Under the pieces are notes generated by a model that had not been told where the DNA came from, made no database searches, and worked only from the letters and a program-made list of their open reading frames with translations. Made by a program: the position numbers and the translations under genes. A stretch of DNA of 64,000 nucleotides from Liolophura sinensis (Eukaryota > Mollusca > Polyplacophora > Chitonida > Chitonidae), in assembly GCF_032854445.1 (NCBI RefSeq), contig NC_088300.1, positions 48,231,682-48,295,681 on the forward strand. Direction: 5' to 3'. Positions 1 through 12,921 of this stretch are shown here, piece by piece; positions within the stretch are counted from its first letter, which is position 1; each line of letters starts with the position of its first letter.

Positions 1-1239
1 AGGGCCAGAAAGTCAACCTGTACATGCCCAATGCATGCTGGGGTAGCTCGTGCAACCATCATGCAGCTTATAGGACATAAAAATGTTGAAAGCATTAACA
101 ATTATGCAAATGCAGGAAGAAATGACTAAAATTCTAACCTGTCAAAAACCATTAAAGCATACTAACTGTAATCCAAGCACATCTGGTTGTCATTTATCTT
201 CCTCTCAACTCTTACCAAATGAAACCTCAAAATGTCACAAGGCGTACCATCGCCGTGTATCAGTTCTCAGAGAAATATGTCCAGATGTGTCAAAAATAAT
301 AACACAATGTCTCAAATCACTGCAGGAATTTTTCAAGGGGCCACATTTCAAAAATACACCTTTAACCTTAATTTTGTTTATCCTGATATCTTGGATAAGC
401 AGGTCTGAATCTATGTTAGGATTGACAACTAAGTTCAAGGCCTCATGCAATTGTATGGACTAGTTTTAAATTTGAGTACAATGTAAGTCGCTTTTTTTTT
501 AAAACTACTGTGCAGATGAGTCTATTACTTAAAAATGTAAATTTGTGAAAGGGAAGCAGCAGAAAATTTATATATGCCTCTCTTTAGAATGAATTGCATG
601 AAACCTTTAAACTTGTTGTCGTACGATAATGATGTACTAACCTAGCTGTACTGTATCTACTTCCAAGTACATGTATGACCGCTGTACATATACTGTACAT
701 CTTTATTTGGGAAAAGTCCAATAATAACCTGTCAGACTGTGAATAATTTACGATGAGGTTTCAACATTTGTCTGAAAAAATTAGATTTAGAGATGTTGGG
801 TGTTGGAAATTAACTATATTTATAAAGATTTACATGGCATTTATTCCATAGTTGAACTATTACTGTTATTTTGAAAATTGCATTTTATTAGCTATTTTGG
901 TTTGGCTTTTTTTTTCATTCTTTTTTTTACTGTTATAACTTTGGGCACCTGAATTTTAATACAGTGCAGTTTCCAGAAATGACAGTTTTCTTCCATGCAG
1001 TCAAACCAAAATTCCACCTCTTGAACTGTCCTCTCTAATACTGGTAATTTCTTTCTCAACTCTACTACTCCACTTATGTGCCATGGTTAGAGGTTAAATT
1101 TACACTAAAACAGTTAGAAGTGTAATTGTGTGTGGTGTAGACCGAGATAAAGGAATGCTATCAGGGGATACATGTATTGGGTTGTTTCACAGTTAACAGT
1201 CTCCTAGTCGTTCTCATGAATACTAAGCAAAAAACACAA

Positions 1240-1471
1240 GGCCCAGTTTCATGAAGTAAACATGGACTAAGTGAGAAAATCTATCTTGAAGTTCAGCATT
1301 TTTCCCTCATTTTATCCTTCAACTTTATCTAAACTTCTTTGGGAGATAATAATGCTCTCTTACATCATTCACTTAAGTTATACAACCATATTTACATTTC
1401 ATGTATGTGGCTCGCAAATTATGGTTTCAACAGTGTTTGCATAATTTAAGTTTGCTTCATACACTGGGTCC
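1240..1471. mobile_element. Fold-back / MITE-like element with long terminal inverted repeats
   Basis: The left end reads ggcccagtttcatgaagtaa and the right end, reverse-complemented, reads ggacccagtgtatgaagcaa. The inverted similarity continues inward (catggactaagt against acttaaattatgc). The element is about 232 bp with no coding capacity, typical of a non-autonomous palindromic DNA element. An A18 tract lies 16 bp to its right. No target-site duplication is obvious. Confidence 0.5.
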
Positions 1472-1487
1472 AGTAACTTGGCATCAT

Positions 1488-1505
1488 AAAAAAAAAAAAA
1501 AAAAA
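1488..1505. repeat. A18 homopolymer
   Basis: An uninterrupted run of 18 A, next to the fold-back element at 1240-1471. Confidence 0.9.
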
Positions 1506-2310
1506 TGAAACAATGATTTTTTTTTTGCAAGCAATGATCACTGCATACCACATAAACTGTAGTACAAACGTAAAACTGTGTTTTGCACTTATTTATTCAC
1601 TGTAGCATCCTACTTCAAACAGAAAGTTATCCTGAGTCAAAATTTGCAGTGATTCCACAAAGCAATGAAACACAGAAACAGTCTAACACCTAGCCCATTG
1701 TTGTTGTTTTTGCTGCTCAGCTAAGGCAATTTATGGCATTCTAATATTAGAATGAGTCAAATTGATCCACCTTGCACAAGGGCACCACCAATACTATACA
1801 TACACAGTGGGCATATCGTTTCCTTTATTCCCAACTTTGGTAAAATCCATGCAAGGGGACTCCAACTTCCAACATGATGCCGTTGCCGAACAACTTGGCA
1901 GTGCTACAAAGGCACATCATGGGCACGTAAAGACATGTTAGGGTCATAACAACCATACCACTTCCTAACCAAGCACTAGAGCCCGTGAATACATCTGGGT
2001 ATTAAGCCCCGAGAAAATGTTTTCTTGCAAGGTATATGATAAATATATCATCAGCAGGCTGTGGTGATCTGGATCCAAGTCAATACGGCAAAGTGACCGC
2101 AGAGGACTCAAGCAGATACGCCGATCCAAATAACCACAGTGTGCGGATAACATATATCTGACGGTTTCATGATCCTAGTTCAATAAATACACCTCAAAAA
2201 ATTAATACTCAGAGAAAATGTGGTCATTAAGTACTTGTCACAATATATATGACACGTTAAATATCCACTATAAAGTCTTACCATGTCATATTGAGTTTTA
2301 TTAAGTTCTG

Positions 2311-2397
2311 CTTTATTTATCTGATTGGTGTTTAACTCCGCACTGAAGAATATTTCACTTATACAATGTCTGCCCCCTACATTATCGTGGGATGTAA
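2311..2397 (-). mobile_element. SINE-like element, 3' fragment
   Basis: This is a diverged copy of the tail of the main SINE-like family, in minus orientation: tttatttatctgattggtgt, then gaagaatatttcacttatac. Only the distal conserved part is left; the tRNA-like head is missing. Confidence 0.6.
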
Positions 2398-3176
2398 AGT
2401 TTTGATCTTTTGATTTCAGCTTACACTGTCAACCTGCTAATTTTTTCACTTTCGAGTCAAACTTAAAAGCAGCTCAACACTGATCGGTATTTATCAGATA
2501 TTAATTTTGCTCTGATATTGTATGCATACCATGTCAATATCCTTGAACTGTATGGCTTATAGATTATCATATCTCCGCTAATCTCTTACCTAAGGATTCA
2601 CTCAGCGAAGCTGCTCACATACGCTGACACACAGCAGGAACACTATCATCAAAGTTTAAATATTATTTCTTATATTTTACTTAATGGCCATTAATCACTT
2701 TGACACATGTTCCAAGTTATTTCCATAATCTGACACTTTTTTTGCACACATCAATAGAGAACTGTGATGCTATCAAGAAAATGATATTACTTGGGCGTGG
2801 AGAGCAATTAAATATTTAAATGAAGTTGACAACTTAGGTAACAAAATTTCCAGCAAAAACTTTTGGTAAAAAACACAACAAATAGCTTAGTAATAAATCT
2901 TAGGTGTCTTTAAATATAACATTAAATTAACTGGGCAGACAGACAGTACTACAATAAAATATTCACAAAGTCCTAAACTGTTACAGACATGTCAAAGAAA
3001 ATGAATTATCATACTTTTGTTCAAGGTCAAAGTCTCAATGTTACAAAAAAACTGGTATTAAAGGTGTTATTTTTTTATAACAAAGAAGTATTCTGTCAAT
3101 TTATGAGGTTAAAGAGACTACTTCATAAATTTATTTGTTACTCTGTTAATTTTAAATGTACATCTTATACAACTTT

Positions 3177-3411
3177 CCGCAGCGTGATGACCCAGGAGTC
3201 TCTCACCAATGCGGCCGCTGTGAGTTCAAGTCCAGCTCATGCTGGCTTCCTCTCCGGCCGTAAGTGGGAAGGTCTGCCAGCATCCTGCAGATTGTCGTGG
3301 GTTTCCCCCGGGATCTGCCCGGTTTCCACCCACCATAATGCTGGCCACCGTCGTATAAGTGAAATATTCTTGAGTATGGTGTAAAACACCAATCAAATAA
3401 ATAAATAAATT
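3177..3411 (+). mobile_element. SINE-like element, nearly full length, head truncated
   Basis: Plus-orientation copy. It keeps the B-box-like gagttcaagtccagctcatg, the conserved body (gctggcttcctctccggccg; gggtttcccccgggatctgc; caccataatgctggcc) and the tail gtataagtgaaatattcttg ending in an (aaat)n run. The first part of the tRNA-like head (A box) is missing. The two overlapping ORFs here, on opposite strands, are products of the repeat. Confidence 0.85.
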
Positions 3412-4138
3412 ATACAACTTTCTCACAATATGCAGACACCAGCTTTCATCCACAACAGATGGGAGAATGATTTGAAAATCTTTTCTTGTCTAAAAATATA
3501 GCCCATAAACTGCCCTGATAGAATGTGGGCATTCTACCACCTGAGATGTCCAATGCGGATGTAAGAACTGCCCCGGGGTCTGTTAAACCACAGACAACTT
3601 TTACTGAGTGATGTTCGTGTCAACAATAGTCAGTCTTTGTTTGATGCAAATCCACATACATGTATCTTAATCACATAAGAGCTTTAACCTTGAAAACAAC
3701 AGATATGGTAGAAAATTAAAGTGTAAAAATAAATCCCATGGTATTTACACAGGAGTGTCTAACTGTCAAAATCTGTGAATGAAATTCTTTCTGGAACTTG
3801 AGACAAGCTGACTTTTTTCTCCTGCTGATGCGTCAACAAACAACATGTTTAGCCCATCCTTACGTGTAACTATCAGTGTCATGTTTTTTTTCATGTGTGA
3901 AAACCTGTAACTACTCAATGTAACTCTACAGTTTTCACAATATGCCAATGAAAAGCATTTCTTTCTTTCTCAACAAATAAAATTTAACTTTATAGAAATC
4001 CCTGGAATTGACTAGTCCAGTTATAAATGAAGTTTCTTTCCTTCTTAGCAAATGGTAAAAAGTATAACAATATGCCCAAAACATATGAGATGGATCAACA
4101 GATACATGTCTGCCATGATGCTTAGATTGGTACCACAT

Positions 4139-4530
4139 ACATGTTCACTGTTTCATGGGTCAGTTGTGGTATGTTTGGTTCCATATACATGTTCATTGTT
4201 TCATGGGCCATTTGGGGTGTGTTTGGTTTCATACACATGTTCATTGTTTTATGGGCCAGTTGTGGTATGTTTGCTTCCATATACATGTTATATGTTTCAT
4301 GGGCCATGTGTGGTATGTTTGGTTTCATACACACTTTCATCGTTTTATGGGCCATGTGTGGTATGTTTGGTTTCACATATATGTTCATTGTAACATGGGT
4401 CATTTGTGGTATGTTTGGTTTCATATACATGTTCATTGTTCCATGGGCCATTTGTGGTATGTTACATGTTCATTGTTCCATGGGCCATTTGTGGTATGTT
4501 ACATGTTCATTGTTTCATGGGCCATTTACA
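4139..4530. repeat. 48-bp tandem repeat array (about 7 units plus two 37-bp units)
   Basis: Units begin near atgttcattgtttcatggg at 4141, 4189, 4237, 4285, 4333, 4381 and 4429, exactly 48 bp apart. Two shorter 37-bp units follow, at 4466 and 4503. The short units lack the 11-bp segment around tttggtttcata. Because 48 is 16 codons and no unit carries a stop in several frames, ORFs of 109 to 166 codons run through the array on both strands. They are repeat-driven and I do not annotate them as genes. The array is inside the MINDY intron. Confidence 0.92.
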
Positions 4531-5952
4531 GTACGCATGGACTGCACTTCTGGTATATCCAGTTTGAATGGAGAAATGTAGCAATCAGAGGAGGACACCA
4601 TGTACACGAAAATCCATTATTGAGCCAAGCACCGATTGTAATTAAACTCAAGTAAGCACAAGTTTAGATGATAGGGATCACGTATGCCTCACGTTTCAGG
4701 GAAATAGGTACAACACATTAGGAAGAGTTTCATGGAGAAAATCTGAATACATGAAAATGCAACAGCTTTGAACAACATGGCTCAGTAAATCAAGGTAGAT
4801 GATGCTGGACATCGCTAGCTTGATTAATGAAGATGTGCCACCTAACCCTTATACCCGCTTGACCTTTGGAGCCGGTGCAATGCTTGTAGGCTTGATTAGT
4901 CTTAGCAACAGTTAGTCATCACTGCTGTCCTAGTGCACAATGATTTAATCAGCCTTCAGCAATAACACTGTTTCAGGTGATGGTTGCTGTGCATAGTTTA
5001 GATAAAGAGAATGCGTGTGTACAAAATATTATTAGAAACAAAGGTTGAGACAGAGTTTTTGTGTTTCTGACATCTCTTCCTGCCTCTTCACGGTGACCCC
5101 ACTGACCTCGGAGTTGTTCAAGATTTCTGTACAAAAATTGCTACTGTCATACTTAATCTGAGTCACATGCCTTGAATAAAGACTTCATTTCATGTGTATT
5201 TCAAGGATAAGACCTCTAAAAATCAAAGTCGGCATAACTAAACAGAACACTTACAACTATTCATAAATATACTTTGATTTATTTTTTTAGACTTGTGTGA
5301 AAAGAATTAAAGGCATTCAAACATTGGTGGTCTAAGTGGATCACACTGTCAGACATCACAGGAAGTCTTTCCAATTGTAATCATGACAGTGAATGTTGAA
5401 ATAACTTTTTCACCTGTGAGTAAAAGATTACTGAAATAATGTTCCCAAAAATTCCTTCCTTCTGGTAAACATCAGGAAAAAAAACCATGAGATGTGGCAT
5501 AAGGGTTCCTAAATACTGTCAATATGACATATAAAGCCAACGATAGTATATGTCTTTCACCACTTTAAAAAAATCAGAAAAAATGAAAGCACTTTCACAC
5601 ATTGTTTTCAACTGTCTGCATGATGAACCTTGCTTCATATTTAAGCTTTCTTTTACTTCGAGATACCAAAATCAAACCTTCACTTCTCACATTATACCTT
5701 TCCCCAATTGTTCAAAGAGTGAAAAAGTGGTGTGCTTATCTGAGAAGTGTACACTTTGAGAAATCAGTCACGAATTAGAACCACTGTCGCATCAAATTGG
5801 GAAACAAATCATTGGGAATGGGGACAAAAACATGTATCTGCCCCTGAAGCATCTATGGCCAGATTATGCCTGGCCAAACACTAATGCAAATACGTATGTA
5901 CACGCCTATATTTTGTGCAATTACGCTTACATACATACCCTGTAAATCTTAC

Positions 5953-6045
5953 GTTAACATCTAATCCTGTTTGAAGCTTGTGAAAAACCGCCATTGCATC
6001 CTGCATATTCTGCTCATAGTTAAGTCTTGAATCCTCTGTGATGTT
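5953..6045 (-). CDS. MINDY-family deubiquitinase, exon 4
   Basis: This 93-nt, phase 0-0 exon encodes NITEDSRLNYEQNMQDAM and then AVFHKLQTGLDVN. It matches the MINDY segment that follows the catalytic-Cys region, where the family has a leucine/asparagine-rich helix ending in a conserved GLDVN. Splice sites are clean: TTTGCACAG|AAC at 6046 and AAC|GTAAGA at 5952. Exons 1 to 4 total 1,275 nt (425 codons). The next part of the domain, including the catalytic histidine, was not found between 1 and 5952 and is expected beyond the left end of the window. Confidence 0.88.
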
Positions 6046-6640
6046 CTGTGCAAAAAGACAATAATTGAAACATGTTATTATTCAAGGGAATACAAAATCA
6101 AGATATCTCAGTGATGAACTCGGCACAAGACACCAATTAAATAAAAAAAAACAGTGTTGAATTCTTGTACCGAGTTTTAGCTTGTACATGCGGTGCAATT
6201 AACATGACTTTGTAAGCTTTTCATGGCAACACACATGGTGTTTAAAAATTCTCTTGACTCGTTCATGATGAAGATAACAGTCTAACGTGGTTATGATTAG
6301 TATATAGCATTAATTAATAAATCAAACAATTATCTTGACAATATTCATGGCTAGATTGCTTTTTATTTTCTCTCCCAAATTGCAAATCCACTAAGATTTA
6401 AAATTTTATGATCTGATTTTGACTTAAGACAAGCCATTAAAATTATTATTATTCTGCTGTTTTTGTGCATTCAGTTCTTTCAAAAAACGAAAGAAGTTTA
6501 AGTCAAACAGTAGTGTGTAGTATGTACAACCATGTACGGTTATCTTATCAAATGAATTTGTCCATACTGATGACTTGAAATCAGTCTACATCAAAACAAA
6601 CAGGAGCTGCCTGCCCATCACTGTCATGTAGTAGATTCTA

Positions 6641-6900
6641 TTCATTTACTTCATTGCTATTATATACACACTTAAAAATATTTCACCTATAAAATGGTAG
6701 TTAGCCTTCTGGATGGGGGAAACTAGGTGGAAAATAGGGGAAACCCAAGACCATCTGCGGGTTGCTGACAGACCTTCCCTGCAACACTCCAGAGGGGGCC
6801 AACATGAGCTGGACTTGAACTCACAGAACCCACATTGGTGAGAGGCTACTGGGTCATAGTTCTGTGCTAGAACACAAACCACTCAGCCACCGACGCCCCC
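6641..6900 (-). mobile_element. SINE-like element, diverged, nearly full length
   Basis: Minus-orientation copy, with recognisable tail (aaaaatatttcacctataaa), body (ggggaaacccaagaccatct; gggttgctgacagaccttcc), B box in reverse (gagctggacttgaactcaca) and head (aaccactcagccaccgacgc). The body is more diverged than in other copies. The 78-codon ORF inside it is not a gene. Confidence 0.8.
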
Positions 6901-7009
6901 TCTTCAAGCACATAATATTACATGTATATGGTTACAGACAGTGTAAGTGGGGACTGCCTACAACCAAAACAATTAGCTCCAAATGCTACCATAGAGCGGG
7001 AAAAGAAAT

Positions 7010-7070
7010 TATTTATTTATCTCATTGGTGATTTACGCCATATGCAAGAATATTTCACTTATACTACATT
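7010..7070 (-). mobile_element. SINE-like element, tail fragment
   Basis: Short minus-orientation remnant: tatttatttatctcattggt, then caagaatatttcacttatac. Only the AT-rich end and the start of the conserved tail are present. Confidence 0.6.
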
Positions 7071-8526
7071 TCAGTAATTTATCCATGAATTTTAACTTAC
7101 AAGCTGTGAGAAGTGAACACTTATTATTTCTCTTAATGCCTTTTAACCACATTAGATAAAATGAATAATATGTCTATTGGAGGTAAAATTGCATATTAAA
7201 TCTGTGCTGTTCTTGGTCTTGGCAAAGCATGACAAAACAGTTGCCATGACAACACACCAAATGCTTACACAAAAGCACAACAGTACAAGGACAATCTGTG
7301 AGCAGATTAAAAGAGCTGGCAGTCTTTTATAATCTGGTGTACACTACTACAAAAGAAACTAGTCATACTTGAAATCCTGTACAGGGAGTCCTTTGTATGA
7401 CCTTTAATGCAAATACCTTGAGATAATATGTGTACCAGAAAACACAGGATGTGGCCTCACTTCACAGTTACTAGGACAACAGCTTTTCCGCTATTCTGGT
7501 CTTAGCTGGCGGCAGTGAGGTACAATGTAGGTATGACGGATGAGGTACAATATGCCATGAAGCTTAATCGTGATAGGTACATGGAGTGTCAATCAGCGAG
7601 CTTATCACATATTTCGATACACATGTACTGTATAGTTGAAGTATATGTGAGTGTTTTCTAAATACACAGGATACCACAGATTTTTGGCAGTTGGATAAGC
7701 CCTAATCCAACAGAATTTTCTCTATTTTCCCTGATTAGCCCAAACTGTTACCTTTCAGAAAACACCACCTTCATCTCTGTCAAATTCACACTTTTAAAAT
7801 GATAATAAATTTTCCAAAAAGTCATATTGCGACCCTCAATACCATTCCTTATGAGCTCCCAAAGTTCATGAGCTCTATTTACATGAATGTAAAATCCACA
7901 GATGGGCCTCCCGAAATATAATACAAACATTAGCCTGTTGTCACCATTTCTAGGCCGCACTACAGCTCAAAAGTTCTGGTCTGGACATGAATACCAGTGA
8001 GAAAACTTCAACAAACTTCGTGTCTATGAACAATATTCTCCAACATTACCTTTTTAATTACCTGCTATTATTGAAAATAATTATGATAGTAGTACATGTA
8101 TTATGATCCATAACTGGAAATGCCTAAGCGCTTGAGGTGACATGTTCCTTCACCTGGTGGTATGAAGGGTTACATTGGAGTCCATTGTAGGTTTATGTTG
8201 AAATCCAACTCCTAATCACTTGGCTGCAATAACATGTAATACAGACAAACTTACATGCACATATATTCCAGTAGTTTGTGGATTGTCGGGCCAGCCATAA
8301 CTTTCCACAACTGGTCCAATACCATTTCAAAGGTGTCACACACAAACCATTAGCAGGCTAGAAGTACCTACTGGTATGCCTCAAAGGACTTTTAGTCTGC
8401 CTTGTATTTCAGTGCTTTCCTAATTCCCTCCACCCTAAGTCACGGATATTATCATACCAACTACTACAAAACAAAAGCCTTTAAAGAAAACAATTACAAT
8501 AATGGCATGTAGACATTTAATTTTAC

Positions 8527-9072
8527 CTTGGGGACATTCTCAAATATACATTCTCCCAAGTAGCTCATGAGTTGGTCTGACGTAACCATTTCCATTAATG
8601 CTGGGAATTGGACCTTCTTCTGTAAGAGCAGCACATTCATGATGGCTATCAGCGGACACGGTCCATTCTCATTCTGTGTTATTACTGGAACTTTATTGTT
8701 TTTGAACATCACCCATTTAACACTGTAAACACTAGGAGCGGAACTGGAGTCATCGGGACTCAGCGCCCCTGATGACTGCCCTCGCTCTTCTAATGTGAAC
8801 TGTGAACACGGCGGTGCTGCTGCAGCAGTTGCACCACATTCTGCACTTGCTGCACATGCTGTTTCACCACCAGTTGCCCCCACACCACTCTCCACTGGAG
8901 GTAGATCCACTACAAGCTGATCTCCTTTCTGGAGATTTGAGGCAGGAACATCCTGATTGGTTGATTCCTTACGGTCAGAAGTCACCTTATCAGCAGGAGA
9001 GCTTCTGGTTCCTTCAGTTTGACAAGACGCTGGGTCATCTGTTAACACGCCTTTGGCAGGTGTGTCGTTTGT
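8527..9072 (-). CDS. MINDY-family Lys48-linkage deubiquitinase, exon 3 with catalytic cysteine
   Basis: This 546-nt, phase 0-0 exon identifies the gene. Its first two thirds are low in complexity. The last third is the start of the MINDY (FAM63, DUF544) catalytic domain: YSVKWVMFKNNKVPVITQ, then QNENGPCPLIAIMNVLLLQ, then MVTSDQLMSYLGE. In this family the Gln of QNENGPCPL forms the oxyanion hole and the Cys is the nucleophile; here the Cys codon is 8658-8656, about residue 351 of the model. MINDY enzymes are cysteine proteases that trim Lys48-linked ubiquitin chains in the cytosol. The acceptor is TTTTCAG|ACA at 9073 and the donor AAG|GTAAAA at 8526. I cannot tell a MINDY-1 from a MINDY-2 orthologue; invertebrates often have a single pre-duplication gene. 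The assignment to the family is secure. Confidence 0.92.
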
Positions 9073-12000
9073 CTGAAAATATGATAACATAGGGGTCATT
9101 TAAAATACAACATCCAACTTAACTTTACAATTTGTGATGTCAAACGGACAACATTTGTACAAAACTTTTGGGAACATTTATTAAAACCGACTTGTTTACA
9201 TCACAAAGTTGATTTGGTCGTGTGAAAACATCCATCACAAAAATGAATTCCACCTCACATTAGCTGGCAAAACATCACTGATATTAAGTTTGAGCAGTGT
9301 ACTTAATTCAAGTCTTGGTGAAATATGACAGGTAATTACAAACTGACACCAAAAGTTGAAAGACATTAACAAACACATGAATCTGTCAATGGAAAAATAA
9401 AGCAACTATTTAAATAATGACTTCAAACCATCATGATCTTTTATTCTGTGTTCAAATGTATTAAGTACTATTTCTAAAGACAAGACAATAATAATATGAC
9501 AGAAGTCATTAGCCTGAAAAACTGAATCTGGGAGCTGCAAAGATTTAATCAAATCTCTGTAGACAAAATGTTTTTTTTAATGTGTGTATGCATAGTGTAA
9601 GCTAAAGGACAGGTGACTTCTACTAATGTGACCTTGGTTTCTAATGAAACAAGAACTGAGTTGTACTTCACATGTCCTCAAGCCATGGCATTAATCAGTG
9701 TAAACCAGGAGAGCGTCTCTGAATCCAGTGACAAGGGGTCTGATGAAAAACACATTACTCATTGGAGTATATGATATACTGTACAGTATTTCATCTAACT
9801 TAAGCATTTTTCATGTGTTGTATTTTTGTCTACTCTGATTGCTTATCCAACATATATGTGTCCCCTTTATGAAGTTTGATTAACTTCTTATCAGCAAAAA
9901 ATTTAAAGTTGGCACCAACTTGAGGTCTTTATAAGCATCAAGCGAATTTCTACATATTAAACTTAAGGTGAAGTACAATATACAGGTATTAAAAAAGTCA
10001 CATCTTTCTCACGTTCTGTGGGGATTATGTTGTGTACGCAAGTTGAACACACATATTGTGATGATCCAAACACAGAGAATTTAACTTTTAAAGATTACAG
10101 TGTACATAACTGTACATTTACATATATTTGCCTTATTAATTCATTAATTAACCATTTAAAAAAAATTTTTTTTTTTTTTTTGGCTTAAAGAATGAAGAGT
10201 TCCTTTGTGCTTTCGTAATGAATATAAAAATGTAAGACAAACCAAGTTCAACAGTGATTTTCAACACTTTCAAATTTGGCAAAAATTACTTCCGATAGTC
10301 AACAGTTTTCTACAATATAAATCTTTACAATTGTCCAATATAAGGCTGTACAGAAAATTTATAACTGCTCATCTCTCTTTGCTTTAAATTGTAATGACCT
10401 CATTGGTAGGGCCCATCATTCATGCTTGAACAGATGTAGTGGCTTTTATGTTGTCTCCAATGTTCAGATGGATAAATCAGGGCCACTTAATGATACCACA
10501 ATGTTACATAATACAAAGGGACTAAGCTATGGTGCTTGAATAAACCATGGAAATGCAGCCACAACACCATGTTTGACTGAAAAGTTGAGACATTTCTGTG
10601 CATTTACATTACGAGGATGCAAAACAATTTGAACAGGACAGTCACAACACCAAGTTCAATGTAGTTAGAAAAAAATGTCAACATGACGGTCAGAATTTTC
10701 AATGCACATGTAATGCAATACATGTGTGGAAAAAAGACCTAAATGTTATTATGGAGCAACCAGACTCAAAAATCTACATTACTGTAAGGGCAAATTATGC
10801 TCACCAAACTTGGCTTCAATCTGATCTGTCTTAACATTGTTTAGGAATGTGGAGTCAAGCAATAAGGCCCATATCATGGTTAAACAGAAAGGATATTCCA
10901 TGTATATGTGCACGCGTATACAAACTATGGTTCTTTAATCTTACTGTTTAAACAGTTTTTTTTTTTTGGAACGCAAATTAAACTCCACAAGAGTTCATGG
11001 TTTAATGTACTTCTGGGATTAAACTTAGAATATGGTGGTGCTGAGGTGACACTGTCAGGTGAACATCAAGTAGGTAAGGTCAGGCTACCTTCTCACCTGT
11101 AGAGTTAAAATAACCCTGTCAATCATGTATACAACAACAAGTCTAACCCAGGCATTGCCAAACAGGTGCGAGGTGCACTGATATATATAGTGATAAAAAC
11201 AAATCACATTGTGTACAGCCTTTAAGCTTAGGTCACACACGCTAAAAAAAAAAAACCACAGACACTCAGCTACGTGTATCACAAGCCAGTTCTAAAAGAT
11301 AATGAGTCATGTCAAACCAATCTGGGGAATTTTTCTGACATTTTTGGGAGAATCGTGAACAAGAGGACAGAATTTGAGCCCTAGTTACAAAGTGAATTTA
11401 TATAGTATATTGTTAACAAGAAAGAAGAAACTAAGCCATTTTTCAGACATTTTTAAGCCATTAACAAATGTTGATAAAATACATTTTATTTATTCATTCA
11501 CTAGATAGGGATTTACTTTTTAGGCTGAACAAACTACATGTAGGTAGAACTCAAGAAAACTGCCCTCCTTGGCCAGATATATTTAATGGAGAGAACCACC
11601 CTGGACCAGCCAAAGCAGAGACCACTTTCACAAAACTTTGTAAGTCATAATTCTTGACAATTGTTTTGTAAAAGATGTTGTCTAGGTTGTATCACTGTTA
11701 GGAGGAGTCATTTACAAGAAAAGATACAAAAATTTGATTTTGAAGTTCTGTGAAAGCAATCCAAGGATTCTGATACTCTGTCTAATTTGCAGGGTCAAGG
11801 GTTAATTCATTTGCTGGAGCCATAATGAATAATGAACATGTAAGAAGAGCAATTAATAGGTTTGCCTTATCGGCATAAAATGAATGCATAGACATTTTGG
11901 TATAACACAAACACCTGTTCTCAACGCACTCTTCAATACTGGTCACAGTGGCAGTTGAAAAGGTTAAAGAATAAGAGTACTTGTATTTGTACAAACAGAC

Positions 12001-12895
12001 ACTAAACTGGTGAGGTAATATCAATAACACTGGTTGCCAAGGTAGTTATGTGTATGAAATGTTACAAAATGTTTGTGACACTAGGCTAAGGCTGAATTAA
12101 GTCTATTGATATCAAGGAGATAATCCATAAATGTGATATTTTTTCAACTGTGGTCGGACTTGAAGCATTCAAACATAGCAGGAGATACTTGATCCTGGAG
12201 TCAATTCACACTTCAGTGTTCACGCCTTGTTACAGCTCAGGAACTATCCACTCAGTCAACAGTTATAAATCAAAATGCTCTCTTAATCATTTCAGCACAT
12301 AAGTAAATACTCCATTAACAGAGCCCATATGTACAGGTAGCATGTCCTGATTCCTACCTGTACTTATAGTGTACAAGCAAACAATCAGGCCCGTAAGTTT
12401 GTTACATGTAGAATAAATAAATCTTTTTATCTGATGACAAAATTAGATAAATGCGTAATAAATAAGGCTGCAACAATCAATAAACAGGGTGTCCTCCCCC
12501 TTCCCACCCTCCCCATCGTCCCTGCCAGCCAGCCCAGACAAGCATGACAATGCTCAGTGCTGATGGCAACTATCAGAGTTCATTTGCCTGATGACAACCA
12601 ACCCTAGGGTCATGCGAGTATAACATAATACAGCATAATGTACTGACTGAGACTGACACAGGCCGGTCATGTAAGAACAGGTGTGCATGTATCTGCAGAG
12701 AGGATGACCTCAACCCATGTATACATCACAGCAGTCATTAACAACAAACTTGTCACCACAATCTGTGTGGATGCAGGTGCCAAAATGAAATCCTACACCC
12801 AGTTTATACATGCTAGATTTGGCTGCCATGTGGCCTGAACCACTTGAAAGTTTTTAAAAACATGAACTTGTTCCATAAAACTGATGTACAACAGC

Positions 12896-12921
12896 TTTTT
12901 TTTTTTTTTTTTTTTTTTTTT
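12896..12921. repeat. T26 homopolymer
   Basis: Uninterrupted run of 26 T inside MINDY intron 2. Confidence 0.9.

Larger units (their letters stand above)
1..5952 (-). other. Intron 4 of the MINDY gene (incomplete) with repeats
   Basis: This is downstream intron sequence of the minus-strand MINDY gene, running off the left end. I looked for the next conserved MINDY exon (the segment with a YHGWL-type motif) on the minus strand and did not see it. It contains a fold-back element (1240-1471), an A18 run (1488-1505), SINE fragments (2311-2397 and 3177-3411) and a 48-bp tandem array (4139-4530). Nothing else with coding character was seen. Confidence 0.6.
6046..8526 (-). other. Intron 3 of the MINDY gene
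   Basis: A 2.5-kb intron between the two conserved catalytic-domain exons. It holds one nearly full SINE-like element (6641-6900) and a SINE tail fragment (7010-7070). Nothing else was recognised. Confidence 0.8.

Noticed and set aside
4052-4655. ORFs of 109 to 166 codons on both strands over the 48-bp array
   Set aside because: They exist because the unit is 16 codons long without stops. There is no domain, no splice support, and they lie inside a MINDY intron.
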